From positions 358,916 through 422,915 of the forward strand of contig NZ_KE007368.1 in NCBI RefSeq assembly GCF_000400735.1: a DNA stretch of 64,000 nucleotides, in the 5' to 3' direction. Below the pieces are notes generated by a model. It was not told the origin of the DNA. It ran no database searches and worked only from the letters and a program-made list of their open reading frames with translations. The stretch's first letter is position 1. Each line of letters starts with the position of its first letter. Below are positions 1 through 10,692 of this stretch, in pieces. This DNA is from Acinetobacter tandoii DSM 14970 = CIP 107469 (GTDB taxonomy: Bacteria > Pseudomonadota > Gammaproteobacteria > Pseudomonadales > Moraxellaceae). The position numbers and the translations under genes are program-made.

Positions 1-1039
<1,039 letters not shown>

Positions 1040-1044
1040 TCAAA

Positions 1045-1116
1045 AAATCCCCCTAAATCCCCCTTTACTAAGGGGGACTTCTCCCCTCTTTCTTAAAGAG
1101 GGATCGGGGGAGATTT
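1045..1116. repeat. Palindromic CCCCCT-rich element between rpoB and rpoC
   Basis: A 72-base element fills the rpoB-rpoC spacer. It has two adjacent hairpins: CCCCCTT/AAGGGGG around TACT (1059-1076) and CCCTCTTT/AAAGAGGG around CTT (1084-1102). Outer arms, AAATC at 1045 and GATTT at 1112 with flanking C and G runs, can close both into one cruciform-like fold. It ends just before the rpoB stop codon (read on the minus strand). It resembles REP or MITE-type intergenic repeats, and a related arrangement is seen at 34931-34966. I see no transposase, so it would have to be moved in trans. Confidence 0.7.
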
Positions 1117-1117
1117 C

Positions 1118-4100
1118 TTAGTCACCATTTTTCAGTTCAATGTTGATACCTAAAGAACGGATCTCTTTGGTCAATACGTTGAACGATTCAGGCATACCTG
1201 GGTCCATATAATGGTTACCATCTACAATATTCTTATAGATACGAGTACGACCTTCAACGTCATCCGACTTCACAGTGAGCATTTCTTGAAGTGTATAAGC
1301 TGCGCCATAAGCCTCAAGTGCCCAGACCTCCATCTCACCGAAACGCTGACCACCGAACTGAGCTTTACCACCCAATGGTTGTTGCGTTACTAATGAGTAA
1401 GAACCTGTAGAACGGGCATGCATCTTGTCGTCAACCAAGTGGTTCAACTTAAGCATGTACATATAGCCTACAGTTACAGGACGGTCGAAACGTTCACCTG
1501 TACGTCCATCATACAATACGGTTTGACCCGAACGTGGAATTTCAGCCAGCTCTAGTAACTCTTTGATTTGGCTTTCTTCAGCACCATCAAATACAGGAGT
1601 TGCTAAAGGTACACCTGCACGTAAGTTACCTGCCAACACCAAGATTTCATCATCTGTTAAGCTGTCTAAATCTTCTTGCTGACCGCCCACTTTGTTGTAG
1701 ATTTTGTCTAGGAAAACACGTAGTTCAGCAATTTCACGCTGTTGTTTGAGCATCTTATCAATTTGCTCACCCAAACCTTTCGCAGCCATACCCAAGTGAG
1801 TTTCAAGAATCTGCCCCACGTTCATACGTGACGGTACACCCAACGGGTTCAATACGATATCGACTGGAACACCATTGGCATCATGCGGCATGTCTTCGAC
1901 TGGTAGGATGTTAGACACAACACCTTTGTTACCGTGACGACCCGCCATCTTATCACCAGGCTGGATACGACGTTTAACTGCAAGGTAAACCTTCACAACT
2001 TTCAATACGCCAGTTGTTAGTTCATCACCTGTAGAAAGTTTGCGTTTTTTCTCAGCAAATTTCTCGTCAATTTCAAAGCTCTTCTCTTTCAAGAACACTT
2101 GAATTTGGGTTAAACGTTCAGCAATCGCTTCATCACTTGGCTGGATTTCAAGTAAATCAACCAACTCTAAGCCAGACAACATATCTTCTGAAAGTTTGTC
2201 ACCACGCTTCGTGCCGCCACCGCCATTCGATTCTTGACCGCTCAACAAGCGAACAATACGTTCACGTGCTGCTTCTTCGAAGATTTTATATTCTTCTTTC
2301 AAGTCTTTACGGTAAGCATCTAATTGCGCTTTTTCAATTGCTTGCGCACGTTCGTCTTTTTCAAGACCATCACGTGTAAACACTTGAACGTCAATTACTG
2401 TACCTTTCGTACCAGATGGAACACGTAAAGAAGAATCTTTAACGTCAGCTGCTTTTTCACCAAAAATTGCACGAAGCAGTTTTTCTTCTGGTGTTAATTG
2501 CGTTTCACCTTTAGGCGTTACTTTACCAACAAGGATGTCGCCCGCTGCAACTTCAGCACCGATATAAACAATACCTGATTCATCAAGCTTAGAAAGTGCA
2601 GCTTCACCCACGTTCGGGATATCCGCAGTAATTTCTTCAGCACCCAATTTAGTATCACGTGCAACACACGATAACTCTTGGATATGGATCGAAGTTAAAC
2701 GGTCTTCTTGAAGAACACGCTCAGAAAGTAAGATCGAGTCTTCATAGTTATAACCGTTCCAAGTCATGAACGCGACGCGCATGTTTTGACCAAGCGCAAG
2801 TTCACCACCATCAGTCGATGGACCATCAGCCAATACATCACCACGAGCAACTTTGTCACCCATGCGAACTACGACGTTTTGGTTGATACATGTATTTTGG
2901 TTAGAACGTGTATATTTGATCAGGTTGTAGATATCTACACCCGCTTCACCCGCTACCATCTCTTCTTCGTTTACACGAATCACGATACGAGAAGCGTCTA
3001 CGTATTCAATCGCACCACCACGGTTTGCAATGACACACACACCAGAATCACGTGCTACATTTGCTTCCATCCCTGTACCAACAAGCGGTTTATCCGCCAA
3101 TAATGTCGGAACAGCCTGACGTTGCATGTTCGAACCCATTAATGCACGGTTCGCATCATCGTGTTCAAGGAACGGAATCAATGATGCTGCAACAGATACA
3201 ACCTGTTGAGCAGATACATCCATATGCGTCACTTTTTCAGGTGGCATACGCACGAAATCACCTTGGTGACGTACAGAAACAAACTCTTCCGTCAAGTGAT
3301 TGTCTGCATCGACTGCAGAGTCGGCTTGTGCAATGACAGTGCCTACTTCTTCAATCGCAGATAAGTATTCAACTTCATCCGTTACACGTCCATCAACAAC
3401 TTTACGGTATGGAGTTTCCAAGAAACCGAAGTTATTACATTTTGCATAAACAGATAGCGAGTTGATCAAACCAATGTTTGGACCTTCAGGCGTTTCAATC
3501 GGACATACACGACCATAGTGAGTTTGATGTACGTCACGTACTTCAAAGCCCGCACGTTCACGTGTTAAACCACCAGGACCAAGTGCAGATACACGACGTT
3601 TGTGTGTAATCTCAGACAATGGGTTGTTTTGATCCATGAACTGAGATAACTGGCTTGAACCAAAGAATTCTTTGATTGCCGCTGCAACTGGTTTCGCATT
3701 GATTAAATCTTGCGGAGACAAGTTATCTGCTTCTGCTTGGCTTAAACGCTCTTTTACAGCACGCTCAACACGAACCAAACCAACACGGAATTGGTTTTCT
3801 GTCATTTCACCAACAGAACGAACACGACGGTTACCCAAGTGGTCAATATCATCCACTTCGCCTTTACCGTTACGAATTTCAACCAATGTTTTTAATACAT
3901 CAGTGATATCGCTGTTCGAAAGGATACCTTCAACTTCACGTGACTTCTGATCAGTACCGACTTCGTAAGGACGACCCAAACGACGGTTAAACTTCATACG
4001 ACCAACTGGCGATAAATCGTAACGCTCAGAAGAGAAGAATAAGTTATTAAATAAGTTTTCAGCTGCTTCTTTTGTTGGTGGCTCACCTGGACGCATTACT

Positions 4101-5206
4101 TTGTAGATTTCAACAAGCGCTTCTTCACGACCTGTTGTTGTATCTGCACGTAGAGAATCCGCAATGAACGAACCACGATCGATGTCATTCGTAAACAGAA
4201 TATTAAACTGCTTCACGCCACCTTCAGCCAGCTTCACCATCACTTCATGGCTTAGCAAGGTATTCGCAGGAATCACTTCGCCATCACGTAAAGTGATATC
4301 TTGGGCAGTAATACGCTCATATAAATATTCGTCTGGAACAGAAAGCTTCGTTAAGCCTGAAGCTTCCATTTGACGTACATGACGCGCGTTAATACGCTTA
4401 CCTTGTTCAACAATCACTTTACCGTCATTATCGGTAATGTCGAATTGAGCCATTTCGCCACGCAGGCGTTCTGGTACAAGGTCAATTTGGTAGCTACCCA
4501 TGTCTAAATAGACAGGTACTTTCTCGTAGAATAAATCTAGAATTTGTTCGTTGCTGTAATCCAATGCACGTAAAACCACAGTCGCAAGCAATTTACGACG
4601 ACGGTCAATACGGACATAGACTAAATCTTTTGCATCAAATTCAAAGTCTAACCATGAACCACGGTAAGGAATAATACGTGCCGAATAAAGCACTTTACCG
4701 CTTGAGTGAGTTTTACCCTTATCATGATCAAAGAACACGCCTGGCGAACGGTGTAACTGAGATACGATTACACGCTCAGTACCATTAATAACGAATGTCC
4801 CGTTATCCGTCATGAGTGGCATTTCACCCATGTACACTTCTTGCTCACGCACGTCTTTGATTGATTTCGTTTCACGATCTTTAATGATCAAACGAATTTT
4901 TACACGCATTGGTGCCGCATAAGTTGAGCCACGAAGAATACATTCGCGAACATCAAACTCCGGCTTACCAAGGCTATACTCAACAAATTCTAGAGCAGCA
5001 TTGCCAGAATAACTTTCTATAGGAAAAACTGAACGAAATGCGGCTTGGAGACCGATATCTTCGCGGTTTTTTGGTGATTTGCCATCTTGCAAGAACGTTC
5101 TGTACGAGTCGACTTGAATCGCGAGCAAGTACGGAGCATCCATAACACTAGGCAATTTACCAAAATTCTTACGGATCCGTTTCTTTTCGGTATATGAGTA
5201 TGCCAT
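1118..5206 (-). CDS. rpoB: DNA-directed RNA polymerase subunit beta
   Basis: Full-length beta subunit, 1362 residues, the normal length for this genus. It forms the catalytic core with beta-prime. The rifampicin-pocket segment [20 protein letters not shown] followed by RVSALGPGG shows the usual wild-type residues (the Asp, His and Ser commonly changed in resistant mutants are all intact). The C-terminal region carries the [12 protein letters not shown] motif. The start ATG at 5206 is preceded by GAGGA at a good distance. A 306-base spacer with three hairpins separates it from rplL, suggesting RNA processing or attenuation between ribosomal protein and polymerase expression. Confidence 0.99.
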   Translation of the reverse strand: MAYSYTEKKRIRKNFGKLPSVMDAPYLLAIQVDSYRTFLQDGKSPKNREDIGLQAAFRSVFPIESYSGNAALEFVEYSLGKPEFDVRECILRGSTYAAPMRVKIRLIIKDRETKSIKDVREQEVYMGEMPLMTDNGTFVINGTERVIVSQLHRSPGVFFDHDKGKTHSSGKVLYSARIIPYRGSWLDFEFDAKDLVYVRIDRRRKLLATVVLRALDYSNEQILDLFYEKVPVYLDMGSYQIDLVPERLRGEMAQFDITDNDGKVIVEQGKRINARHVRQMEASGLTKLSVPDEYLYERITAQDITLRDGEVIPANTLLSHEVMVKLAEGGVKQFNILFTNDIDRGSFIADSLRADTTTGREEALVEIYKVMRPGEPPTKEAAENLFNNLFFSSERYDLSPVGRMKFNRRLGRPYEVGTDQKSREVEGILSNSDITDVLKTLVEIRNGKGEVDDIDHLGNRRVRSVGEMTENQFRVGLVRVERAVKERLSQAEADNLSPQDLINAKPVAAAIKEFFGSSQLSQFMDQNNPLSEITHKRRVSALGPGGLTRERAGFEVRDVHQTHYGRVCPIETPEGPNIGLINSLSVYAKCNNFGFLETPYRKVVDGRVTDEVEYLSAIEEVGTVIAQADSAVDADNHLTEEFVSVRHQGDFVRMPPEKVTHMDVSAQQVVSVAASLIPFLEHDDANRALMGSNMQRQAVPTLLADKPLVGTGMEANVARDSGVCVIANRGGAIEYVDASRIVIRVNEEEMVAGEAGVDIYNLIKYTRSNQNTCINQNVVVRMGDKVARGDVLADGPSTDGGELALGQNMRVAFMTWNGYNYEDSILLSERVLQEDRLTSIHIQELSCVARDTKLGAEEITADIPNVGEAALSKLDESGIVYIGAEVAAGDILVGKVTPKGETQLTPEEKLLRAIFGEKAADVKDSSLRVPSGTKGTVIDVQVFTRDGLEKDERAQAIEKAQLDAYRKDLKEEYKIFEEAARERIVRLLSGQESNGGGGTKRGDKLSEDMLSGLELVDLLEIQPSDEAIAERLTQIQVFLKEKSFEIDEKFAEKKRKLSTGDELTTGVLKVVKVYLAVKRRIQPGDKMAGRHGNKGVVSNILPVEDMPHDANGVPVDIVLNPLGVPSRMNVGQILETHLGMAAKGLGEQIDKMLKQQREIAELRVFLDKIYNKVGGQQEDLDSLTDDEILVLAGNLRAGVPLATPVFDGAEESQIKELLELAEIPRSGQTVLYDGRTGERFDRPVTVGYMYMLKLNHLVDDKMHARSTGSYSLVTQQPLGGKAQFGGQRFGEMEVWALEAYGAAYTLQEMLTVKSDDVEGRTRIYKNIVDGNHYMDPGMPESFNVLTKEIRSLGINIELKNGD

Positions 5207-5227
5207 CTGGAGTCCTCGGAAAGTAAA

Positions 5228-5254
5228 CTAAACCCGCCTGCAGAACGGGTTTAG
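5228..5254 (-). other. Hairpin just upstream of the rpoB ribosome binding site
   Basis: Perfect 9-bp inverted repeat CTAAACCCG / CGGGTTTAG with a 9-base loop, about 20 bases ahead of the rpoB start. There is no U-tract, so it is not a simple terminator; it may affect rpoB translation or mRNA stability. Confidence 0.6.
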
Positions 5255-5317
5255 AAGGAATTACGCAGGCCGATATGGCCACCACTGTTTACAAATGCTG
5301 CAATTTTTAGTGGTATT

Positions 5318-5365
5318 AAAACGCTTAACAATATTTTTTGAATAGAAAAATATTGGTAAGCGTTT
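5318..5365 (-). other. Long hairpin in the rplL-rpoB spacer, candidate RNase III site
   Basis: Near-perfect inverted repeat of about 20 bp: AAACGCTTA at 5318 pairs with TAAGCGTTT ending at 5365, continued by CAATATTTTT / AAAAATATTG, with a 7-base loop. In E. coli the rplL-rpoB spacer holds an RNase III processing hairpin; by position and stem length this is a likely equivalent. The cleavage role is inference. Confidence 0.55.
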
Positions 5366-5440
5366 AAAGTTTGTCTTTATTGTTTAAATTTGATGATTTT
5401 TAAATCAGTCAAATTGGAGTCGAGCCGATTATTGTAACGC

Positions 5441-5471
5441 AAAAAGGCTGATGACCCAAGAGCCATCAGCC
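5441..5471 (-). terminator. Attenuator-like terminator between rplL and rpoB
   Basis: Read on the minus strand, GGCTGATGG pairs with the downstream CATCAGCC and is followed by TTTTTGCG. It lies 42 bases after the rplL stop. Partial termination here is known at the same place in E. coli and would lower rpoBC expression relative to L7/L12. An outer inverted repeat (GGAGTCGA near 5416 and TCGACTCC near 5497) encloses it. Confidence 0.7.
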
Positions 5472-5512
5472 ATTTTGTGGAGCCGATTATAAAAAATCGA
5501 CTCCTCTTAAGA

Positions 5513-5881
5513 TTACTTAAGAGTAACTGTAGCACCAGCTTCTTCAAGTTTCTTCTTAAGTTCTTCGCCTTCTTCTTTAGACACGCCTTCTTTAAGAACA
5601 GCAGGAGCGCCTTCAACCATATCTTTAGCTTCTTTAAGACCAAGACCAGTAGCTTCACGAACTGCTTTAATTACAGCAACTTTGTTAGCACCAAAAGAAG
5701 TCAACTCTACGTTGAATTCAGTTTGTTCTTCAGCAGCAGCAGCAGCGCCAGGAGCAGCAGCAACAGCTACAGCAGCAGCAGATACGTTAAATTTTTCTTC
5801 GAAAGCAGAAATTAATTCAACAAGTTCAAGAACTGTTTTTTCAGCAACTGCGTTTAAGATTTCTTCGTTTGTTAAAGCCAT
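5513..5881 (-). CDS. rplL: 50S ribosomal protein L7/L12
   Basis: L7/L12 stalk protein, 122 residues. The N-terminal dimerisation and L10-binding part ([20 protein letters not shown]) is followed by an Ala-rich hinge (about residues 35-53) and the C-terminal factor-binding domain ([23 protein letters not shown] region). Four L7/L12 dimers or more normally bind each L10. It follows rplJ by 42 bases and precedes the rpoB attenuator. Very low-complexity codon use in the hinge creates open frames on the other strand, which are not genes. Confidence 0.99.
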   Translation of the reverse strand: MALTNEEILNAVAEKTVLELVELISAFEEKFNVSAAAVAVAAAPGAAAAAEEQTEFNVELTSFGANKVAVIKAVREATGLGLKEAKDMVEGAPAVLKEGVSKEEGEELKKKLEEAGATVTLK

Positions 5882-5923
5882 GAGAATAACTCCAAATGGA
5901 TATTGAATGGTGTGGAAATAGGA

Positions 5924-6430
5924 TTAAGCGGCTTCTGACTCGTTTTTCTCTTTGAGCGCTGTAATAAGGCGACCCAATTTCGAAATAGGAGCTTGAAGAA
6001 CAGACGCAAGCATAGTAAGCGCTTTTTCTTGGTTCGGAAGGTTTGCGATAACGCTAACTTCAGCACCTTGATAAACTTTGCCATCAAAGGCAGCAGCTTT
6101 AAGTTCAAATGCTTTGTTAGTTTTTGCAAATTCTTCGAACAAGCGTGCAGCTGCACCCATGTCGTCTTCAGAAGTTGAGAAACCGAGAATGGTTGGGCCA
6201 ACAAGGTCGTCGTTCAAGATGTCGAATTGAGTGTCTTGAAGAGCGCGTTTAGCCAAAGTATTACGCACGATACGTGTAGTAACACCCAACTTACGAGCTT
6301 CAACACGAAGTTGTGTTAATTGCTCTACGCTTGAACCTTGATAGTTAGCCACAACAACAGAAAACGCTTTAGCAGCAACTTCGCTTACTTCAGCAACAAT
6401 CTGTTTTTTGTCTTCGATAAGAAGAGCCAT
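5924..6430 (-). CDS. rplJ: 50S ribosomal protein L10
   Basis: L10, 168 residues from the chosen start, anchors the L7/L12 stalk on 23S rRNA and in many bacteria represses its own operon by binding the rplJ leader. The frame is open further upstream to an ATG at 6460, but the ATG at 6430 (MALLIEDKKQIVAEV) has a perfect AGGAGG at 6438-6443 with seven bases of spacing and matches the family N-terminus. The C-terminal helix region (KLGRLITALKEKNESEAA) is the L7/L12-binding part. It is followed by rplL. Confidence 0.98.
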   Translation of the reverse strand: MALLIEDKKQIVAEVSEVAAKAFSVVVANYQGSSVEQLTQLRVEARKLGVTTRIVRNTLAKRALQDTQFDILNDDLVGPTILGFSTSEDDMGAAARLFEEFAKTNKAFELKAAAFDGKVYQGAEVSVIANLPNQEKALTMLASVLQAPISKLGRLITALKEKNESEAA

Positions 6431-6728
6431 TGTAAAACCTCCTAACGGTGATTTATGCACCTAACAGGTACACCCCAATTCGTAAGCCCTTTCAAGCTTA
6501 CACGCGGAGGAGGAAATAAATCACACCACCGCGTCTACTCAGACTGGGTTATTAAGAGAGAAGCATAAAACTCCCCTCGCCTGAGGTCTTTGACGCTGAT
6601 AAATATACATTTATCAATTCAAAGTTTGCCTAAGTTCGTAAGTAGTCCGAAACCGGTCTCTCTTACGTAATATTTAAAGCAGTGCTTCAAATATTACTCA
6701 GGGCTTTAAAATTCTGTCTAAGTAAAAC
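6431..6728 (-). promoter_or_regulatory. rplJ leader, probable L10-(L7/L12) autoregulatory region
   Basis: This 298-base spacer between rplA and rplJ has no credible gene. It holds several inverted repeats, including AATATTTAAAGC/GCTTCAAATATT (6669-6695) and GATAAAT/ATTTATC (6597-6614), and a strong AGGAGG next to rplJ. In gammaproteobacteria the long rplJ leader binds the L10-L7/L12 complex to control translation. Length and position fit that role; I did not identify the binding motif itself. Confidence 0.55.
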
Positions 6729-7424
6729 TTAGTTAGAAACGTTGTTTACATCAATAGTAAGACCAGGACCCATAGTTGAGCTCAAAGTGATTTTTTTGAT
6801 GTATACACCTTTAGAAGTTGCAGGCTTTAACTTTTTCAAGTCTGCAATCAAAGTTTCAACGTTTTGACGAACAGCTTCAGCAGAGAAGTCTACTTGACCG
6901 ATCGCAGCGTGGATAATACCTGCTTTGTCAACACGGTAACGTGCTTGACCAGCTTTCGCATTTTTAACTGCACCAGCAACGTCTGGAGTTACAGTACCCA
7001 CTTTCGGGTTTGGCATCAAACCACGTGGACCAAGGATTGTACCTAACTTACCTACAACGCGCATTGCATCTGGAGCAGCAATTACTACGTCAAAGTCAAG
7101 GTTACCTTGTTGGATGCTTTCAGCTAAGTCATCAAAACCAACAATGTCAGCGCCTTCAGCTTTAGCAGCTTCAGCAGCCGCGCCTTGAGCAAACACAGCA
7201 ACACGTACTGTTTTACCAGTACCTGCAGGAAGTGTAGTCGCACCACGAACAACTTGGTCAGATTTACGAGGGTCAACACCTAGGTTTACCGCAACATCCA
7301 AAGATTCTTTGAATTTCGCAGCAGGAAGACCAGCTAGAACAGCAACTGCTTCTTCCAAAGTGTAAACTTTGTTAGCTTCAATAGCAGCAGCGATGGCTTT
7401 TTGACGTTTAGTTAACTTTGCCAT
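6729..7424 (-). CDS. rplA: 50S ribosomal protein L1
   Basis: L1, 231 residues, the usual length. It forms the mobile L1 stalk near the ribosomal E site and in many bacteria represses the rplK-rplA transcript. The protein contains the family signature region [16 protein letters not shown] (about residues 130-145). It starts three bases after the rplK stop, so the two are translationally linked. No oddities. Confidence 0.99.
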   Translation of the reverse strand: MAKLTKRQKAIAAAIEANKVYTLEEAVAVLAGLPAAKFKESLDVAVNLGVDPRKSDQVVRGATTLPAGTGKTVRVAVFAQGAAAEAAKAEGADIVGFDDLAESIQQGNLDFDVVIAAPDAMRVVGKLGTILGPRGLMPNPKVGTVTPDVAGAVKNAKAGQARYRVDKAGIIHAAIGQVDFSAEAVRQNVETLIADLKKLKPATSKGVYIKKITLSSTMGPGLTIDVNNVSN

Positions 7425-7427
7425 GTC

Positions 7428-7856
7428 TTATAGCTCCACTTCCAAGCCCATAGAACGTGCAGAACCAGCAATGGTACGAACACGTGCGTCTAAATCAGCA
7501 CCAGTTAAATCTGGTTCTTTAGTAGTCGCAATTTCTTCTAATTGAGCACGAGTCAACTTACCAACTTTAGTTTTGTTAGGTACAGATGAACCCTTTTGAA
7601 TACCAGCAGCTTTCTTAAGAAGAATAGATGCAGGTGGAGTTTTCATGATGAATGTGAACGACTTGTCGTTGTACACAGTGATCACTACAGGAATTGGAAG
7701 ACCTGGTTCAACTTTTTGTGTAGCAGCATTGAATTCTTTACAGAATGCCATGATGTTAACACCACGTTGACCTAGTGCTGGACCAATCGGTGGAGATGGA
7801 TTCGCTTTACCAGCTGGAACTTGCAGCTTGATATAGCCGTCAATCTTCTTAGCCAT
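7428..7856 (-). CDS. rplK: 50S ribosomal protein L11
   Basis: L11, 142 residues. It binds the GTPase-associated region of 23S rRNA and is required for RelA activation. The N-terminal domain with the Pro-rich segment [19 protein letters not shown] (about residues 15-33) and the C-terminal rRNA-binding domain ([18 protein letters not shown] end) are intact. It precedes rplA by three bases and follows nusG after a 116-base spacer with a hairpin. Confidence 0.99.
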   Translation of the reverse strand: MAKKIDGYIKLQVPAGKANPSPPIGPALGQRGVNIMAFCKEFNAATQKVEPGLPIPVVITVYNDKSFTFIMKTPPASILLKKAAGIQKGSSVPNKTKVGKLTRAQLEEIATTKEPDLTGADLDARVRTIAGSARSMGLEVEL

Positions 7857-7933
7857 TTCAAATTACCTCTGGGTACAAACGCCTTTTACAGCTCCCCAAT
7901 ATTTCATGCAGTGACAATCACTACAACAACAAT

Positions 7934-7960
7934 GCCCGATTGAATAAATCGGGCGTTTTT
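7934..7960. other. Hairpin in the nusG-rplK spacer
   Basis: Perfect 8-bp inverted repeat GCCCGATT / AATCGGGC with a 5-base loop. On the plus strand it is followed by GTTTTT, so the better terminator orientation is antisense to the operon; on the minus strand it is followed only by ATTGTTGTTG. It may be a weak terminator at the end of secE-nusG or a block to antisense transcription. Confidence 0.5.
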
Positions 7961-7972
7961 AACCAATCCAGA

Positions 7973-8506
7973 TTAAATTGTTTTTTCGACTTGGCGAAAT
8001 TCCAATTCAACTTGAGTTGGTCGATTAAATACATTAATCGTCAACGTTAAACGTGACTTATCGTATAGAACTTCTTCCACCACGCCTTTAAAGTCGGTGA
8101 ATGGACCGTCAATTACGAGTAATTCTTCGCCTGGTTCAAACATCGTCTTCGGACGAGGTGCTTCACCAGTATTGCGTACACGAGCAAGAATCGCATCTGC
8201 TTCTTTTTGCGTAATCGGTGCAGGTTTTTCTGCTGTACCACCGATAAAACCTAAAACTTTAGGACACTCTTTTACAATGTGCCAAGTTTCATCATTCATT
8301 TCCATTTCAACTAACACATAGCCAGGAAAGAACTTACGCTCAGACTTACGTTTCTTACCATCCTTCATTTCTACCACTTCTTCGGTAGGAACAAGGACTT
8401 CACCAAAGCTATCGGCTACAGCGCTACGCTGGATTCGATCATTAAGTGAACGCATCACCTGTTTTTCATAGCCTGAGTAGGCATGAATAATGTACCAACG
8501 TTTCAT
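7973..8506 (-). CDS. nusG: Transcription termination/antitermination factor NusG
   Basis: NusG, 177 residues. It travels with RNA polymerase, lowers pausing, and couples to Rho or to ribosomal protein S10. The N-terminal NGN domain (MKRWYIIHAYSGYEKQV, FFPGYVLVEM, about residues 1-115) and C-terminal KOW domain (GPFTDFKGVVEEV, about residues 125-177) are both present. It starts seven bases after the secE stop, the standard secE-nusG operon. Confidence 0.99.
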   Translation of the reverse strand: MKRWYIIHAYSGYEKQVMRSLNDRIQRSAVADSFGEVLVPTEEVVEMKDGKKRKSERKFFPGYVLVEMEMNDETWHIVKECPKVLGFIGGTAEKPAPITQKEADAILARVRNTGEAPRPKTMFEPGEELLVIDGPFTDFKGVVEEVLYDKSRLTLTINVFNRPTQVELEFRQVEKTI

Positions 8507-8513
8507 AGCTCTC

Positions 8514-8954
8514 TTACCCGATAATAAACTTCATAAACCAGCCTAAAATATAGTCAAAACACCACAATAAAATAGATGCTACAACGACTACAGCAAGAAC
8601 CTGCCACGAGGTGGTCACAGTCTCTTGCTTGGTTGGCCATGTGACACGACGCAATTCAATACGCGCATCTTTTAGCAAACGAACAAAGCCTTTGCCTTGA
8701 TGGGTGGCGTATAATAAACCTAAAGCCACAATGATACAAGACAAAATTACACCAACACGCACCCAAATATCATTTGCTGGTGCCCAGTATGCTGGCAAGT
8801 GCTGATTTACCATGGTTGCACCAATGATCAAAATCAATGCAATAATCCATAGCACAACATCTAATGGTGAGCCAGAACTGACAACTTCAGCAGAGTTATT
8901 TCTTTGAGGGATAGGCGCGTCGCTTAATGCGTCACGCGATTTATCATTCGACAT
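8514..8954 (-). CDS. secE: Preprotein translocase subunit SecE
   Basis: SecE, 146 residues, an essential part of the SecYEG channel in the inner membrane. It has three predicted membrane segments (about residues 30-48, 65-85 and 118-142) like E. coli SecE, and the conserved cytoplasmic amphipathic segment with ELRRVTWPTKQE before the last one. It is a little longer than the E. coli protein because of a polar N-terminus. It is followed at once by nusG and preceded by tRNA-Trp. Confidence 0.97.
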   Translation of the reverse strand: MSNDKSRDALSDAPIPQRNNSAEVVSSGSPLDVVLWIIALILIIGATMVNQHLPAYWAPANDIWVRVGVILSCIIVALGLLYATHQGKGFVRLLKDARIELRRVTWPTKQETVTTSWQVLAVVVVASILLWCFDYILGWFMKFIIG

Positions 8955-9029
8955 TTTTTTACTCGTCGTAGAATTCGCGATTTATTATATGACTAGTTTA
9001 GCCAGCATCAAGCTCTTTTACGAAAAAAG

Positions 9030-9105
9030 TGGCAGGCCAGGAGGGACTCGAACCCCCAACATTCGGTTTTGGAGACCGACGCTCTACCAATTGAACTACT
9101 AGCCT
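9030..9105 (-). tRNA. tRNA-Trp (anticodon CCA)
   Basis: A 76-base cloverleaf on the minus strand. Acceptor AGGCTAG pairs with CTGGCCT; the T-arm has GTTCGAGTC; the anticodon loop reads TCTCCAAAA, giving CCA. The 3-prime CCA is encoded. It lies between tuf and secE, so it is probably transcribed with them. Confidence 0.97.
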
Positions 9106-9112
9106 GCAGAGT

Positions 9113-9138
9113 AAGTCGAGAATCGAAATTCTCGACTT
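9113..9138 (-). other. Hairpin between tuf and tRNA-Trp
   Basis: Perfect 11-bp inverted repeat AAGTCGAGAAT / ATTCTCGACTT around a 4-base CGAA, immediately after tuf and eight bases before the mature tRNA-Trp 5-prime end. There is no U-tract on the minus strand, so an RNase processing role is more likely than termination. Confidence 0.6.
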
Positions 9139-9155
9139 AAATTTTGTATACTTAA

Positions 9156-10346
9156 TTATGCAGTTACTTTCGCAACGACACCAGCACCTACTGTACGACC
9201 ACCTTCACGGATCGCAAAACGTAGACCTGGGTCCATTGCGATTGGGTGGATTAATTCTACTGACATTTCAACGTTGTCACCTGGCATTACCATTTCAACG
9301 CCTTCTTGTAATTGGATTGCGCCAGTTACGTCAGTCGTACGGAAATAGAATTGTGGACGGTAACCGTTAAGGAATGGAGTATGACGACCACCTTCTTCTT
9401 TAGAAAGTACGTATACTTCTGCGTCGAATTTAGTGTGCGGCTTGATTGTACCTGGTTTAGCAAGTACTTGACCACGTTGTACGTCTTCACGCTTAGTACC
9501 ACGTAGAAGAATACCACAGTTCTCGCCCGCACGGCCTTCATCAAGAAGTTTACGGAACATTTCAACGCCAGTTACAGTTGTTTTAACTGTATCTTTGATA
9601 CCAACGATTTCAACTTCTTCGCCTACTTTCACGATACCAGCTTCTACACGACCTGTTACTACTGTACCACGGCCTGAGATAGAGAATACGTCTTCGATTG
9701 GCATCAAGAATGCTTTGTCGATAGCACGTTCTGGTTCTGGAATGTAAGTGTCAAGCGCTTCAACAAGAGCAAGAACTGAAGACTCACCGTACTGACCAGC
9801 GTCGCCATTAAGCGCAGCAAGAGCAGAACCACGGATAACTGGAGTGTCATCACCTGGGAAGTCATAAGTAGAAAGAAGTTCACGAACTTCCATTTCTACT
9901 AATTCAAGTAATTCTTCGTCGTCAACAAGGTCGCATTTGTTTAAGAATACGATGATGTAAGGTACACCAACCTGACGTGAAAGAAGGATGTGTTCACGAG
10001 TTTGTGGCATTGGACCATCAGTCGCAGCACATACAAGGATCGCGCCGTCCATCTGAGCAGCACCAGTAATCATGTTTTTAACATAATCGGCGTGGCCCGG
10101 GCAGTCTACGTGAGCGTAGTGACGGATTGGAGAATCGTATTCTACGTGTGAAGTATTAATTGTAATACCACGTGCTTTTTCTTCAGGAGCAGAGTCGATT
10201 TGTGAGTAATCTTTCGCTTCACCGCCGTAAGTTTTTGCACAAATAGTTGCAATCGCAGCAGTTAAAGTAGTTTTACCATGGTCAACGTGACCGATTGTGC
10301 CCACGTTTACGTGTGGCTTATTACGTTCAAACTTAGCCTTAGCCAT
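9156..10346 (-). CDS. tuf: Elongation factor Tu
   Basis: EF-Tu, 396 residues, delivers aminoacyl-tRNA to the ribosome as a GTPase. The G motifs are intact: [10 protein letters not shown] (about residues 19-28), DCPGH, and NKCD. Domains 2 and 3 follow ([11 protein letters not shown], and the C-terminal [12 protein letters not shown]). By context, downstream of thr-tyr-gly-thr tRNAs and upstream of secE-nusG, it corresponds to tufB of E. coli. A second tuf copy, if present, would be outside this window near the rpsLG-fusA genes. Confidence 0.99.
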   Translation of the reverse strand: MAKAKFERNKPHVNVGTIGHVDHGKTTLTAAIATICAKTYGGEAKDYSQIDSAPEEKARGITINTSHVEYDSPIRHYAHVDCPGHADYVKNMITGAAQMDGAILVCAATDGPMPQTREHILLSRQVGVPYIIVFLNKCDLVDDEELLELVEMEVRELLSTYDFPGDDTPVIRGSALAALNGDAGQYGESSVLALVEALDTYIPEPERAIDKAFLMPIEDVFSISGRGTVVTGRVEAGIVKVGEEVEIVGIKDTVKTTVTGVEMFRKLLDEGRAGENCGILLRGTKREDVQRGQVLAKPGTIKPHTKFDAEVYVLSKEEGGRHTPFLNGYRPQFYFRTTDVTGAIQLQEGVEMVMPGDNVEMSVELIHPIAMDPGLRFAIREGGRTVGAGVVAKVTA

Positions 10347-10409
10347 GTTTATATTCCTCGTTTACGTCGAACACAATTCTGAGAAAAGCTCAGCATCGAC
10401 ATATCGCCT

Positions 10410-10459
10410 AAAAAAGCAGACACCCAATACTTGAAAAGCAGACTAATAAGCCTGCTTTT
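10410..10459 (-). promoter_or_regulatory. Two competing hairpins between tRNA-Thr(GGT) and tuf
   Basis: On the minus strand the segment AAAAAGCAG (complement of 10452-10460) can pair with either of two copies of CTGCTTTT further along, at 10434-10441 or 10411-10419. The second copy runs into six T residues, so that pairing looks like a long-loop terminator, while the first makes a compact hairpin. This arrangement could control read-through from the tRNAs into tuf or help process the tRNA. Confidence 0.45.
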
Positions 10460-10493
10460 TAAAATCTTTGTAGAACATCTACTAAACTGTATC

Positions 10494-10568
<75 letters not shown>

Positions 10569-10580
10569 AATCATCTTCGA

Positions 10581-10656
10581 TGGAGCGGGAGACGAGGGTC
10601 GAACTCGCGACATGTAGCTTGGAAGGCTACCGCTCTACCAACTGAGCTACTCCCGC
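10581..10656 (-). tRNA. tRNA-Gly (anticodon TCC)
   Basis: A 76-base cloverleaf on the minus strand: acceptor GCGGGAG/CTCCCGC, anticodon stem GTAGC/GCTAC with loop CTTCCAA, T-arm GAGTTCGACCC, encoded CCA. It matches glyT in the E. coli order. The spacer to the next tRNA is only 12 bases. Confidence 0.97.
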
Positions 10657-10692
10657 TTAATGTTGGTAATTAACCACTTCAATCGAAGTTAA

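Noticed and set aside
2786..3336. Open frames on the plus strand opposite rpoB
   Set aside because: They are antisense shadows of a highly conserved essential gene, have no ribosome binding sites and no protein-like patterns.
5377..5906. Several open frames over rplL, rich in Lys/Leu or Ser/Phe
   Set aside because: They come from the low-complexity Ala/Lys/Glu codons of rplL read in other frames; rplL is certain here.
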